Shown here in pieces: positions 35,017 to 48,200 of a stretch of 64,000 nt of DNA (positions are counted from its first letter, which is position 1; the number at the start of each line of letters is the position of its first letter). Location: positions 12,067,186-12,131,185 of the forward strand of contig NC_033627.1 of the NCBI RefSeq assembly GCF_001540865.1. The letters are read 5' to 3'. The position numbers and the translations under genes are program-made. The stretch is from Ananas comosus. Lineage: Eukaryota > Streptophyta > Magnoliopsida > Poales > Bromeliaceae. A model generated the notes under the pieces. The model worked only from the letters and a program-made list of their open reading frames with translations. It was not told the DNA's origin and made no database searches.

Positions 35017-38000
35017 ATGGCGAACGACGCCATCCCCTCCTCCTCCTCGTCGTCGGAGGCCGCGGCGGAAGAGGAGGAGAAGAAGAAGAAGAGGCGTAGT
35101 GGCCGCGGAGGCGGCGGCGGAGGAGGAGTGGTGTCGCGCGTGTGGAAGGGGATCTTCGGAGCGGGACATGACTTGGAGAAGGAGCTTCGGCGCCTCTCCG
35201 TGGCGGAGGCCTCCGCCCACGCGCGGATCAAGCGAAGGGCCCAAGCCACGCGCGCGATGAGGACGAACCTCGTCGTCGTATCGATCGCTCTTGAGGTTTT
35301 GCGATTTGATTTGATTTTAGCCGAATTAGTTTTAATTAGGTCGCTGGAATTTATCAAGTTGATTTCGAATTTAGGGTTTGATGAGGTAGCAAGGTTGTCA
35401 CTATGTATTGAAATGAGCTTAATATTTGGTAGTTGTTTGATATTCTCAAATCATATTAGGTTTGATTGCAATAATTCAGGTAGTTTGAATCACAAACTTC
35501 AATAATTAAAGTTTTGATGATCAAATATCAGCAACCTTTTAGTTCGAGGACTATTCGTCAAATTTGGCCTATGATTTATGTGTGCAAATGGAGCAATACT
35601 GCTCGTTTAGTTTTACTTTTTTGTTTGTAGAAACATGATTTTTGATGTTTATAATGGTTGCACAGAATTGCGCCAAGTGATTGAAAAATCTGGTATGAAG
35701 CTGTTCGTCCAATTTAGCCTATGATTTATATGAGCAAATGGAGTGATCTTGCTTGTTTAATTTTATATTAGTTTGTAGAAACATGATTTTTAGTGTTTAT
35801 AGTGGTTTCACGGCATTGCGCCAAGTGATTGAAAAATCCGATATGATGATGTACTTCAACACAATATATATTAGATTCCGTGTACGTCACAAATATATCT
35901 TTCACCAGTTGTGTACTTCTATATCTTCTATAAAAGTTCCTTGTGGTTCTGCAAGTGTTTATTGCTTCATTATTGCTAAAACCTTCCAAAAAATGATTTA
36001 GTGTTCTTGGTCATTTTCTACTAGATCATTTTTTTTTTGGTAGCATGGTATCAGAGCTAGCCCAAACCCCCCTCCATTCCAAGAGGTCCTTAGTTTGATT
36101 CTTTTATCCGCCACTTTATGGCATCAATTTCCGTCCTTTATTCCTTTGTATTTTCCATTATCTCAGACCTTTTGGCATGGTTCGTTTGATATTCACCATG
36201 CATGCGAGTGGGCAGTGTTAAGACAAATTCTAGGCCATTTCCTAGTTGGTCAATTTTTTTGTTAACACCTATCAGATATTTCTCTCGGTCAAGACTCAGG
36301 GTTATATACTCGTTAGAAAAGCCTTGATAATTTCTTAGGATAGTTGCTTTTTGAACTGATTTCTAATTGTTGTTGATTTGTTTCACAGGGTTTGGCTGTT
36401 GCATATGCTATCATGACGACAAGATCATTGGATTTGAACTGGCAGATGAGGGCAGTTAGAGTGATGCCTTTGTTTGTGCTTCCTGTTTTAGCTGTTGTCA
36501 TCTACTCGACACTTGGGAGCGTCAGAAGAATGTGTAAATATCATGGACTCTTTTCCTTTTAAATTTTTTTTATAACCCAGTTCTCAGTTTCTATAAATTT
36601 GCTGATTGAGCTTTTGATCTATTAGTCTCTCTTTATAGACGTTTATTTGACTGTTCTTTCATATTTGATTGGTCCATTGAATTTTTTTTAATTAAATAGA
36701 TATTTAAATGGAAAAAAAAAGAAGGGGGCCGTGGAGTATAGAAGAAGTGATCCTGGGTTGTACTCAGCTTTCATCCCTATTCAATTATGTTTTTGATGGG
36801 AATATGGGACTTATTAGGTGTATCAGCATTTTTCCAGCTACAAATAAGGGGGTATCATGTTAATGAAGTTCATAGTTTTGTCTGGAGAAGGGAAAAAAAG
36901 AAAATAATGTGATGGTGGGGAATCCTTTCGCCACTAATACAAAAAAGCACATATAAGATGAACTGCCTCAAAATTGATTCTCTGAATCTTTGATGTTTTT
37001 CTTACATGGTTGACCATGAGCTTTTTAAATTCCTTTTAGACACCTAATGTGGGAGAAACTTTTAGTGAGATTTGGGAAAAACATTATCCTGTTTATAACC
37101 TGTCCTTCTTTTCTTCAGTGGATAGCAAGGACCAGAAAGCGCTTGAGAGGCTCCGTGAAGAAAGGCAAGCGAAGATAACTGAGCTGAAGGAGAGGACAAA
37201 TTACTACACTACACAACAGCTTATTCAGGTAGGTTTTTCATCTTTCTATCCTTCATCTATATATCTACTATTGGCACTTGATCTTGGGCACATCGTATGT
37301 TTGGCGAGAATTTTTCTCCCCAAATGCATTGATATCACTCTCTGTAGAGTTACATGCCTAAGTGGTTCCTGTATGGTCTACTCTTGTGTACCTGTCAATT
37401 TAATCACTGAGCACTTCTTTTAGTCAATCAGGTCACTGAAGTCTCGACTATTTGTGAAATTCATTATTCCAAGTGAATTAAAAGAACTTGTACTACCGCT
37501 TGGTCCATATACATATCAGTAATACTCTTGATTCCATCCGTTTTTTAAGAATCTCAGCAAGTGTTTAACCGTCCATGTCTGCAAAGTCGATGATGTACAC
37601 TTATAAGATGACGCTGGGAATATACCTATTTTTTCCTCCTTTTTTTCTCTCTCCAAGAACGAGGTATGGTTTAGTACAATTTATCACGATCCTATCATAA
37701 TAACTCTTTTGGTATCTAAAAGAGTTTAGGGTTCAAATCTATTTCTTTATATCTGTAACATTGGAGGGATAACTAATAATTTAACTTCTGAAGTTAGTTT
37801 ATTTATCATCAAGGATGGTATTAGTAATTTAGCAAAGCTTTGATTAGCGAATTTTCATCGAAATGGACATAGCACGATATTCATGTATCAGTGAAAGTAG
37901 AGTGACTAACTTTTAATTTTTATTCTCTGTATATGTTACTGATTCTTTATAACGATTAACGCAGAGATACGACCTTGATCCTGCTGCCAAGGCTGCAGCA

Positions 38001-38800
38001 GCAACTGTTCTGGCGTCTAAACTTGGAGCAGATTCTGGGTTGAAATTTTATGTTGGAGATGAATCAAATACCAGTCCCTCATTGGGAGTTAGCAATGATG
38101 TTAACCCGGCGCAACCTACTCAGCTCCGACACAGAAAACCAGCTTCTGGCAAAAGTGCTGCCGCAGTAAGCAGCCAAGAAGCTCACTTCTTTGATGATTC
38201 CTTAAATGAGTACGACGAAAATGCCGGGGAAATTGCTTCTCCAAATCAGAGTTTTGTTGGACATAATAAAGGTTCAGCTGGTAGTGACGGGGGATGGCTC
38301 GCTCGAATTGCAGCTTTGCTTGTTGGAGAAGATCCGACACAGTGCTATGCGCTGATCTGCAGCAACTGCCATATGCATAATGGTAAGTGATGTCTTTCGA
38401 AGTTGTTATCATGTCAAATTACCTTTTTATCCCTTTCCGCTCTAAATGTGCTCGCCCTCGTGTTTAACCTCGATCACAAGCAACAAAATGCAAGAACTGA
38501 CTCAACTGGCTAACTTAATGTGCAGGATTTGCGAGGAAAGAGGATTTTCTATTTATAACATATTATTGCCCTCATTGCCACGCATTAAACGGGTCTCGAC
38601 AGCAAGCGGAAAACGAAATGATTTTGAATTCTGAGAGGGAAACTCCGATTTCTCAAGCTGATGGTAATGATGCGTTCAACGACGCGAGCAATTCGAGCTC
38701 GATCACCGGCAGTCCATTTGCAAACACTCCAACAGCTGCCAAAGAAATGCCTCAAGGAGACAACGGCGACGAGGAAGGAAATGATGTGCATACTAATTAG
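35017..38800 (+). CDS. LNP: Lunapark family protein (ER tubule junctions)
   Basis: Lunapark proteins sit at three-way junctions of ER tubules and shape the ER network with atlastin/RHD3 GTPases. Five exons (35017-35295, 36389-36533, 37119-37228, 37965-38382, 38526-38800) give 408 residues; all introns are GT-AG. The product has a Ser/Glu/Lys/Gly-rich head and VWKGIFG. Two closely spaced membrane segments follow (about residues 84-103 and 118-134), then a charged helix likely to coil (KDQKALERLREERQAKITEL). The family zinc finger is intact: C310, C313, C332 and C335 (ICSNC and YYCPHC). The tail is acidic and Asn/Ser-rich. The start is the first ATG after a CTT-rich leader. Plants usually have two copies; which one this is cannot be told by eye. 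Confidence 0.92.
35555..35850 (+). repeat. Diverged 150-bp tandem duplication in Lunapark intron 1
   Basis: A block starting CGTC(A/C)AATTT(G/A)GCCTATG and ending GCCAAGTGATTGAAAAATC occurs twice with a 150-base offset (35556 and 35706), at perhaps 85% identity. It is non-coding. Confidence 0.8.
36046..36057 (+). repeat. TGGTATCAGAGC motif in Lunapark intron 1
   Basis: This 12-mer equals the tRNA-Met-complementary primer-binding site of many plant LTR retrotransposons, and also resembles tRNA-derived heads. No LTR or retrotransposon gene is seen beside it, so at most it is a small relic. Confidence 0.3.
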
Positions 38801-39408
38801 AAATTTGTATTCAGTATTATATGTAATGCTTTTACAATGAGATAGCTTCTGTTGAAGGGAAAATTCGTTTGTTTGTCGATGATTCCGCATAAAGAGAGGA
38901 AAGGAGCATGTTGTGTAAAATAATTACTAATTCTTTTTGAGAGTTATGGTAATTTTTGGCCATTTTGTTATATACTGTGAGGAGTGGAAGGTACCATAAT
39001 GGGGTTTTTGGGCGACTACACTTATAGAATTTTTTTTAATTCTAAGAATATATATGTATCCAACATTTTTATTTGTAAATTATGTTGCACTATTTTACAA
39101 CACATTGTACTGTTTGATAAGTTATTGTGAAGTGCTGTCAAGTAATTACGCAATAAATTTTCAAGTCATGTAACGTGTTTTTTAATTGTTCAGCAACTTA
39201 TCACATAGTATTATATTTTTTTACTAATGGTTTAATATTTTTATTTTTATTTCTTTGAATGGATAAAAAAAAATGTAGAGAGAGCATGACGAAACAATAA
39301 AGAAGAAGATATAATAGTGCAACACAAATATTGGTAACAAGCATAAATATAGTAAGAAAAGAGTCGAGATGAAGAAGGAATATAATACACCACTTAGGCC
39401 TTTGTTAT

Positions 39409-39759
39409 CAGGGACGAAGCCAGAAATTAAAATTCGGAGAGGGGCCAAGATTTAGATTTAATAGGAAAAAAATTCAACTTCGGATAATAAGAAAAAAAAT
39501 TTGTCAAATTCACTGATCAGTTATTACTAGTAACAATAATAACAATATACTCAAACAGAAACAAGACTGTAAGAGTTGAAGGGAAATGACCAAGAAATTT
39601 GAAAAAAAAAAGAGACAAATTTTATTAACAAATTTAATTTGGCCCCCTAAAATTAAAATTTATAATATTTTAATTTTTATTACAAAGGACTTTTATGTGA
39701 TTTTAAAAAAGTTAGGAGAGGCCATGGCCACTGTGGGCCCCTCAATGGCTCCGTTCCTG
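39409..39759. mobile_element. hAT-type MITE with 8-bp target duplication
   Basis: The left terminus CAGGGACGAAGCCA and the right terminus (reverse complement CAGGAACGGAGCCA) form a 14-bp inverted repeat with two mismatches. TTTGTTAT flanks both ends (39401-39408 and 39760-39767). The 8-bp duplication and CAGGG ends are diagnostic of hAT elements. The 351-bp element has no coding capacity. Confidence 0.85.
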
Positions 39760-40510
39760 TTTGTTATATTATTTATATAAATATGGCACTGCTTTTTTTT
39801 TTCGGACAATATTTAATCTTTTAATATTAGTAAATTTTTATTTTTAAAAAAATTTACATAGCAAATACTAAGGATTCACGTTGGTGACAATAGTTTCCAT
39901 ATATTATGAATTAAGGTAGATGATTTGCACCATTTAACTATTACTTTTTGTCTAGAGAATACGAAAATTCATCTTGCGCTATGTACGAATTTTGACTACA
40001 AAGACAATTTTGTCAAATTTTTGAAAAATAGGAGCAAATTGTAGATTCCAAAAAATGCATTGGATCTGCAAAATCACAAAATTAGTTATTATTTTTTAGC
40101 ACTGCTATGGTACACTGAAAAGGGGTACAAGTCACCCCCTCATCTAAGGACCCTTAGTGGGGAGTTTTTAATATTAATGGACTTAAAAGAATATTATAAT
40201 TATAAAAATAGTTTTTAAAAAAAATTATTTATAAAATTAGTTTTATGCAATGAATAATTTACCATATTTATTTAAATATAATAGTTTATTTATTCTCAAA
40301 ATGTTAAAATTATTTTTACTATTTAATACTATACATCTTTTGAAGTTTAAATGTGTAAAATATATAAGTTCGGTAAATAATGAATAATGTATCGTTTTTA
40401 GAACGCGGTGAGTCATCGTTTTTTAAAAATAGTAAATAATTCACTGCAAAAATCTAATTATATAAATAAAAATTTTAAATGTCCATTTTTATAATTAAAA
40501 AAATTCTATA

Positions 40511-40838
40511 GCATCCGTTTGGTTCGGAGTTAAGGAGTGGAAAAACCCTTTAACCCCGAAGTTATTTCCAAACGCCTAATTTGGGGATTGGGGTTAACTA
40601 ACCCCACCCCACACCACTCCACCCCACCCCACTACTCCAAGTCTCAAACCAAACAAAACACTGTTTTACCAATTATCTTTCTTATCTCAGCCACTCCAAT
40701 CAAACACTATTTTATTTATATCTGGACTAAACCTAATTTTCAACCAAATACAAAATTATTCTAATCCCATCTTATTCCTGAACTTAACTCTATTTCTGGA
40801 ATAACAAATTTTTACTTAACCCAGAACCAAACGGTTGC
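40511..40838. mobile_element. Tourist/PIF-Harbinger-like MITE
   Basis: The ends GCATCCGTTTGGTTCGGAGT and, from the right, GCAACCGTTTGGTTCTGGGT form an inverted repeat of about 24 bp that continues into TAAG. The trinucleotide ATA flanks both sides, as expected for a 3-bp duplication. The element is 328 bp and non-coding. Superfamily assignment is by terminus style and duplication length only. Confidence 0.7.
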
Positions 40839-41089
40839 ATAGGTTTAGTCGATCTCAAAACCTTCTTAATAGGTCCTTATATTGTCCCTTTTTTTTTATA
40901 CTAAAAACTTAAAAATTTTTTTAATAAATTCTAGGCCGAAGTAATGTATATCATACATGTAGCATTTTTTTTTTCAATCAAAATCTATTAATTAAAGAAA
41001 ATATAAAACTGAAGTTCTTATTGCAAAATTTCCATAATAGAGGGGTCTCTGTACATTTTTATGCAGAAATGGGGCTTCGTTTTTTTGTT

Positions 41090-42256
41090 AACGACAATAC
41101 AGGGATCGAAAACTCCAACTCTCTCTCTCTCTCCCCCTTCCCCAGATCTCCTTCCCGGCGAAACCCTAGATCTCAATCCCAGGTATGCTCTTTTCCCTTC
41201 CTCCCCATCTCTCTCTCAATCTCCGCATCTTTGATTCCATTTCATTTCGAAGCATTAGATCCGTTAGTTTTAGCTTACACTCTTTGATCGATGTGAAATG
41301 GCTCATTAAATCGCTATAAAGTTGAAGGTTTTTGCCTAATATTGGGCTAATTGATGTTACTTTTGTGGCCTAGGGTTGTAGATCTACGAGCATTGTACGA
41401 GAAGATTCGAACTAAGAAATTTTAAGTTTAAAACGAGCGTTCAAAATGTTGTATCAATATTGAGTTTTAATACGATGTTTTCTAATGCAAGTAGTTCTTA
41501 GGGGAATCGTGGATCGATGTGAAATCACTTATTAAATCGCTGTAAATTCAAAGGTCCCCCCCCCCTCCCTCCCTAAAAATAGGGTTAATGATTGTTTTTT
41601 ATTGGCCAAAAAAAGAATATTGATCTATGAGTGCTGTGGCAAGAAAGATTTGGAACTTAGAGATTGTTAGGTCTAAAATGAGTTTCAAAACACTGTATCA
41701 ACATTGTGGTTTTGATACGATATTGCGTTTGCAATTCTTTGGGGAATCTTGGATGTTTATGCACTTCAGATATTTTTTTTTTACCTTTGCACTAGCTTGG
41801 AGAGCGTAAATTTTGTTCTGAAGAATGTGCATTTTCTTATACATTAAAAGAATTTTTTGTGAGTTTTGCTTGTAAAGAACCATGTTTTGTGGACTGATAC
41901 ATTTTGTAGAATTATCTGATTAATTGAACTCATTAGATCCATTTATAAGCCTCCCAATTAAGAATTGCGATAGTTGACCAGACAAAAACTTGGTATTCAT
42001 TCTGCCATTTTGCTTGCATAATTTTTTTTTATTTTTCTCTGAGATCTCTATTTTAGAATACACTTTTTTTATGCATGATATTTTACTTCATCTGTGCAGT
42101 TATTCAGGTAAACTGTATACTGAGCGAGGGAAGTGATTTACTGCCTTTACATAGAGAGCCATTCTTATTGCATTTGTTTACTTTTTAGGTACTAGGCTTA
42201 CAGAGAGATAGCTGAATCCTTCGGAGACACATCTTTTGAAACTCGAGTTTGTCAGC
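41090..42256 (+). other. Leader of the coatomer delta gene with probable 5' UTR introns
   Basis: A CT-rich leader with AAACCCTAGA (41161) ends at a good donor CCCAG|GTATGC (about 41182). A downstream leader exon probably starts after TTTTTAG near 42188 and runs to the ATG at 42257. The intervening sequence is AT-rich and looks intronic. Confidence 0.5.
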
Positions 42257-45200
42257 ATGGTATGAGAAAAGGGATCCATCTAGTCATTTATCTCCTGAGC
42301 TATCATTCTTGTTTCTTATCATGAATTTGAAGGTCTAATGGTACTTGAATCTTATATCAATTTGGTTATTTACTGATTCATGAAATGCGGATTTTCTCAT
42401 TTACTAATGTTCTGCTATTTTCCCATTGCCAAGAATTTAAGTAGCAAAACAAGTTCAGTCATATCTATTGGTTTTATTTGGAATCGATATCTTCCTCTTG
42501 CAAGTTTTTCTTTACTTTGTCAAGTTCAAATCAAGTTCAGTCATTTCTGATTGAAGGTGTCTAGTTCATGTTGGCTGCTTATGTTTATAAATTTATTTTC
42601 TTTCACGCAATCACACCTTTCCAATGTGTCTTCTCGGTAAAGGAACAATAGGAACAATAGAAGTTCCTTTGGCATTGGATATCAAGTGGAAATGTTGACT
42701 GTTGAGGAGATAAGTAGATGCTAAACATGATAATTGGCATAGATAGGGATTAGCATGAGAACTACTTTATAAATAAGGTTCTTTTGGAAAAAAATGTTAG
42801 TACATTTAGTAAGACCTTTTAATGTACTTATTCTTGACTATATTCAATTCAGATGACAAATGGATAGATTGTGTTTATGTATATCAGTCTTCATCCTATA
42901 ATTTTAGTAATTAATGACTATTCAAAGTCTGAAGGAAATCAACTAAAAATTTGCTATGTTTTGTTCAAACAGGTGGTTCTTGCAGCTTCGATCATAACAA
43001 AGTCTGGAAAAGGTGAATTTTCTCTTGAACACTATTCTGCATTTCTTTATACATTACAATTTATATTTCTTTTTATTTTATCCTTTTCTGATAAATAATG
43101 TAAACTTCAGTTTCTTTTGCGAACTTTAGCTAAGAAACATTGCATTTGATCTGTCTACATCATGAATATTTTTAATATTTCTAAGTTGTTTCGTGTCTGT
43201 GTGATCCAATTGCCTTAAGTTAATGCTGCAAATATGTTTGTCATGATACTATCTTATGAGATAATCTTACTTTCAATACCAATTTGCAGCTTAATTTAGA
43301 TAAGAATCCAATGATACTTACTGTTTTATTACTTTTTTCCTCTGCATGAAGAAGATATCTATATACTATTATCATTTAAACATTCTTTATCTTCTACGTA
43401 TGTTAGCAACCTTATAGTTATCCATTATCGCATTTGATCTAAAATTAGGGCTGCCAATCTGCCATCAATGATGTTTCTGAAATGTGGTTAGTTTTATTTT
43501 CATTATTATTTGTCTCTTATAAGTGAAACTTGGCATTGGTCTAATTTTTTTTTCAGTTCTCGATTTGATAGATTAGAATACTTGGATGTAGATCATTATG
43601 TGTATGTTCTGTTGTTATGCTATTATGTTCCATCATGTTGTCTTACTTTTTGATTGCATTCATTCCCCTGTAACTCCTTTCAACTACGAAACTTTTCTTA
43701 GTAGTATTATATTGGTTGTCATTTTTTACAAAACTTCTATTTGTCAGATGTGAATGAAGGATTTGAAAATCCATCCTGTTCACAGTAGAACTGAAAGCAT
43801 ATACGTCCTTTTGATTTTTGCTGATGATTCATGTCTTTTTGTATATTGTGTATAAACAAAATGAAAATGTTATGTGAAGATAATTGTGTGTTTTTGTACA
43901 AGTGCAAATTTTCATGATTAGTCAACCAAGTTTGCTAATCCTCAAACTATTTTTTGTACCACATGACCAACAATGGTCCCATGCTGAATCCTTGAGACTT
44001 GCATCTCTAATCTACTAAAACGACAAAATACCTTATTCTCTTAAGTTATCATTTAATTGGAATGATCCAAAATTGACGAAAATGCATCTTTCATCTGCCT
44101 CTATCTCGAAGAGAGGATATTAATGCTCAATTTTAAGTAATTGTTCTAGTAACTCTCATTCCTGCCCCTCGAAAGCTTGGCACAAATAACCGATATTACA
44201 CACTGTTAGCTTTGCGCCATCTCATATTGACACACTTCAGAGATCCAATTATTGGATATCTGTCTTCTTTTACCATTTTTTACCTGCTGAATGCCGGAGG
44301 AAAATATATAGCACAGATGAATTATAATTCCTTATAGGGAAACCTTGTAGACTATTCTAGACTCTATTTCATATTAATGTTATGTTTTTCTTAATTTTGA
44401 TTACTATGACTATTCTAGTACCTTAAATATGGCCTGATGAAATATTGTCCTGTCTGACATAGGTCCGTTTTAGACTCTGCCTTTGTACATGAACTGCTTA
44501 TCATAGGGATTACTACATCCCAGTATTCTGGGTGCTCTGTTGTTTAATCTCATAAGATAACTCTTGTTTTTTCTTCTGTGGACTTGATTACAGCACTTGT
44601 TTCAAGACAGTTTGTTGATATGTCTCGCATAAGGATAGAAGGACTACTTGCTGCATTCCCAAAGTTGGTTGGAACTGGAAAACAGCATACTTATGTTGAG
44701 ACTGAAAATGTTCGCTACGTGTACCAACCAATAGAAGCATTGTATCTGCTACTTGTTACAAACAAACAAAGTAACATTCTTGAAGATCTGGAGACACTGA
44801 GACTCTTATCGAAACTTGTATCCTTTTCTGCTTCAAGTCTTGTAATTATAGCAAAGTTACTGTTTCAATTTTAGATTTGTTCTTGCATCCCTCTGGGTTT
44901 GTTGTTATTTCTTTCTCTTTTTTTTTCTCATTAAACGAGCTTTATATTAGTGTCTGGAAATTTTGGTCATGTTGATTGAAATTTTGTAGTGATGGTTTCC
45001 TTATACTGTACAAAGGTACCAGAATACTCACCCTCTTTAGATGAGGAGGGCATATGCCTGACAGCTTTTGAGCTGATTTTTGCCTTTGATGAGGCCATCT
45101 CTTTAGGGCACAAAGAAAATGTGACTATTGCACAGGTTAAACAGTACTGTGAGATGGAGAGCCATGAAGAGAGACTGCATAAGATGCTCATGCAAAGCAA

Positions 45201-48200
45201 AATTAATGAAACTAAGGATGTCATGAAGCGAAAAGCTAGTGAGATCGACAAAAGCAAGGTATCTTTTTTTTTCGCCCTCCTCTTGCTTCATCTTCTTATA
45301 GTGAAAGCAGTCTATTGTGAATGTGCAAATATACGACTATTGCCTTTTAGTTTTAATTGAAATCCTTTTTCATCTCTCAACTATGTCTTTCACTATTAGA
45401 TGGAATCAACTGTAATGCATAAGCGTACGGTTGACTTATATAAACCTTGGATACTTCATTTTCAATGAATTTGTGCCAAATTTACTTGGCTGACAATTTT
45501 TACTCCTGGACTTATATAAAAACTTTGTGTTAGGACATTGGGCTTGCATTTCAGCAATTTTCTTTTTTAAAAATTTTATGTGAAAACTGATATGCTTGAG
45601 ACCTTTTTACTATAGCATTTGTTTATTTACAGCTTTAATCTCCCTTATCCTTGTTGTCAGACAAATTGCAGGCATCTAGCTGGTGGAAGCTTAAATATTC
45701 AATTTTTTGTAACAAGAAATAGACTCACCGGTTATAAGATGATAAGAAATATGGGTAAATTTGACATATGATAAACCAAATAATTTTGCTTGCTTGAACT
45801 TTCATGTGACTCTAAATAGGCAGAAGATTTAATTTTGATATATATAAAACTTAAGTCTGTAAGCAATTGTTGATATGATTTCGAGTTTTTTTTTTTTTTC
45901 CTTCTGGAGACATCCACTTGGGTCATCAGTTTTTTGCTTCATGGATGCTAAAACTTTGAACCATTAATCTCCGTCATTGCTGATTATCCATTTCTCTATC
46001 TCATTATCAGTTTTCTTCTTCAAATGCTATTAACCAAATAAACAATAGGCATGATTAATCTAGCTTTTGTTGGTTCTATTATGAAATTCTTTAATGCTTG
46101 CAGATTGAGAAAGGCAGAGGGGACAAAGGAGGATTAATGTCGATGTCTGGTCCTCGAAGAATTGAAAGTGCTTTTAGTGATATGAGCATTTCTAGCAGTG
46201 GTAGTGGATTTGGAAGTGGTTCCGGATTTGGACTGAGCACGGATGCTGACTCTTCCTCCAAGCCCAAAGGTTTGTACCTCTAGATGTCATTGCCTCATTA
46301 CAAGCTCATTATATCAAATTTGGCTAATATCACTGTAATTTGTTTCTAATTCTTGAGAGATTGAATTATTTCTTCTGGAATCTATATCCTATATTCCTTC
46401 ATGTCTTAGTTGCTGAAATCTTTTGTAAAGAATGTGCAATATGTGCAACTCCCTTTCAAGGAAAAGTGTAACTTGAATCTTTCTTTGATTTAACTACCCT
46501 TTGAATGGAAATGGTGTATACTTGAACAGTGGCATTATTAGTTACGTGGTACATAGCATCCATATCTTATAATTTTCCTTCTTTCATTAGGCTAAGCATC
46601 ATATCTTTTTGACACATTATCGTGCCTAAAATTAACGTAATACTGTGAAACTAAGTGTGTATCAACTTTAAATATCATAATTCGTCTGATTGAGGGAGAT
46701 CTAAATTTCTGGAAAAAGTTTTAAGGTACTTTTATAAATGTATCAATTTGTTACATTTTTTTTCATTGTAGTCATTTCTTTAGCCCACATTTGTACAGCT
46801 GTCATGTTGGGAAAACATACTCAACTTTGGCGTTCAATTTCACTAGCTTTGGTCTTCCATTTTGTGTTTTGTTGTATTGTTTGTCTTGTTATGAATCTGT
46901 AGGTCGTCCACCAGCTTCTGCTACAGCTCCGCCAAAAGGCCTTGGCATGCAACTGGGCAAAACACAGAGGACGCATCAGTTTTTGGAATCTCTAAAAGCG
47001 GAGGGAGAAGTGATTCTCGAGGACGTTCAACCAGGTGCTACTCAGTCAAAGTCATCTCTGCCACTAAGTGATCCTATAACGTTGAACATCGAGGAGAGGC
47101 TTAACGTTACCGTTAAGAGAGATGGAGGAGTCAGTAATTTTGATCTCCAAGGAACTCTTTCTCTTCAAATTCTTAATCAAGAGGATGGCTTTATCCAACT
47201 TCAGGTTCTGATACATTTCTCTCACACTATGATTTATCATTTCATTTGAAAATCCATGATTCAAATGCATTTGCTATTTTTATAATGAGAATGCTCAAGA
47301 CACAATAGAATTCAGAAAAAAAAAAAACAGCTGTTATTTTATTAGTGTGAGAAGCTTAATGAAATAATGAAATTGCTATTTTGCTTGTTTTTTCTTGTAT
47401 AGTTCTGGTAATTCCCTGGTTTGAAATTGAATCAGATGACCTCATCTATTCCTTATAATGGATATTTATTCCCCTTAGATTTAACTAGCAGTCTCATCTT
47501 TATAGACATGCAATTGGACCTTGGGGTGTACTATAGTGTGATTTCCCTTGCATGGAAATATCGACTGACAGTCTGTGGAGTTACTTGCTAGTCTAGAAAT
47601 TTTCTATTGAGTTTAGTGTATCTCCTTTCTTCGCAATTGGAGTTGTGTTCAAGATGATATGTACTGATCCAGTATATCTATTTAGTAACTGATGCAATCT
47701 TGCCGAATTCCGAAGCTTTAATCAGAATCATTTGTGACCTGTTCTGATTTTAGTTCCTGTATTAGTAGTTTACGTTGAGTATAAAATATGAAAATATAGT
47801 TCTCTACTAGCTTCTGCTTTTAGAGACAAACTGATGTTTTACTTGGTATTATAGTAGGAGATCCTGAGTTTAAATCCACCACATTCCTAGCATCATTTAA
47901 TTTTTCCCACATCTTGGGCCTAGTGAAAAGTCTTGATCATAGATATGATGGTCTGCTGAATATAAGATATTGAAAACCCTTATTCTCTAATAGCTTTAGC
48001 TTTTAGAGTTGTTTATCAATTTATGCCGACTATCCAATATTTACTGAGTACGGTACCATTTCCTTCATATTTTTTTAAATTCTTCCAATGATGTATAAGA
48101 TGCTCTTTCTGGCAGTAGACTTGTACCATCATTGCTGCTATGTACATGGATATTCAATGATATTTCAGTGCTGATTCTGCCAAGGATTGTTTGCTCAATC

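Larger units (their letters stand above)
38801..41090. other. Intergenic: Lunapark 3' UTR, two MITEs, coatomer delta promoter
   Basis: AT-rich DNA between two plus-strand genes. It includes the Lunapark 3' UTR, a hAT-type MITE (39409-39759) and a Tourist-like MITE (40511-40838). No gene was recognised. Confidence 0.55.

Noticed and set aside
34884..35357. 157-residue minus-strand open frame over Lunapark exon 1
   Set aside because: It is the antisense shadow of a GC-rich, biased exon; the plus strand encodes a recognised family.
36046..36057. LTR retrotransposon suggested by the TGGTATCAGAGC primer-binding motif
   Set aside because: No flanking LTRs, gag or pol sequence; the intron is only about 1.1 kb.
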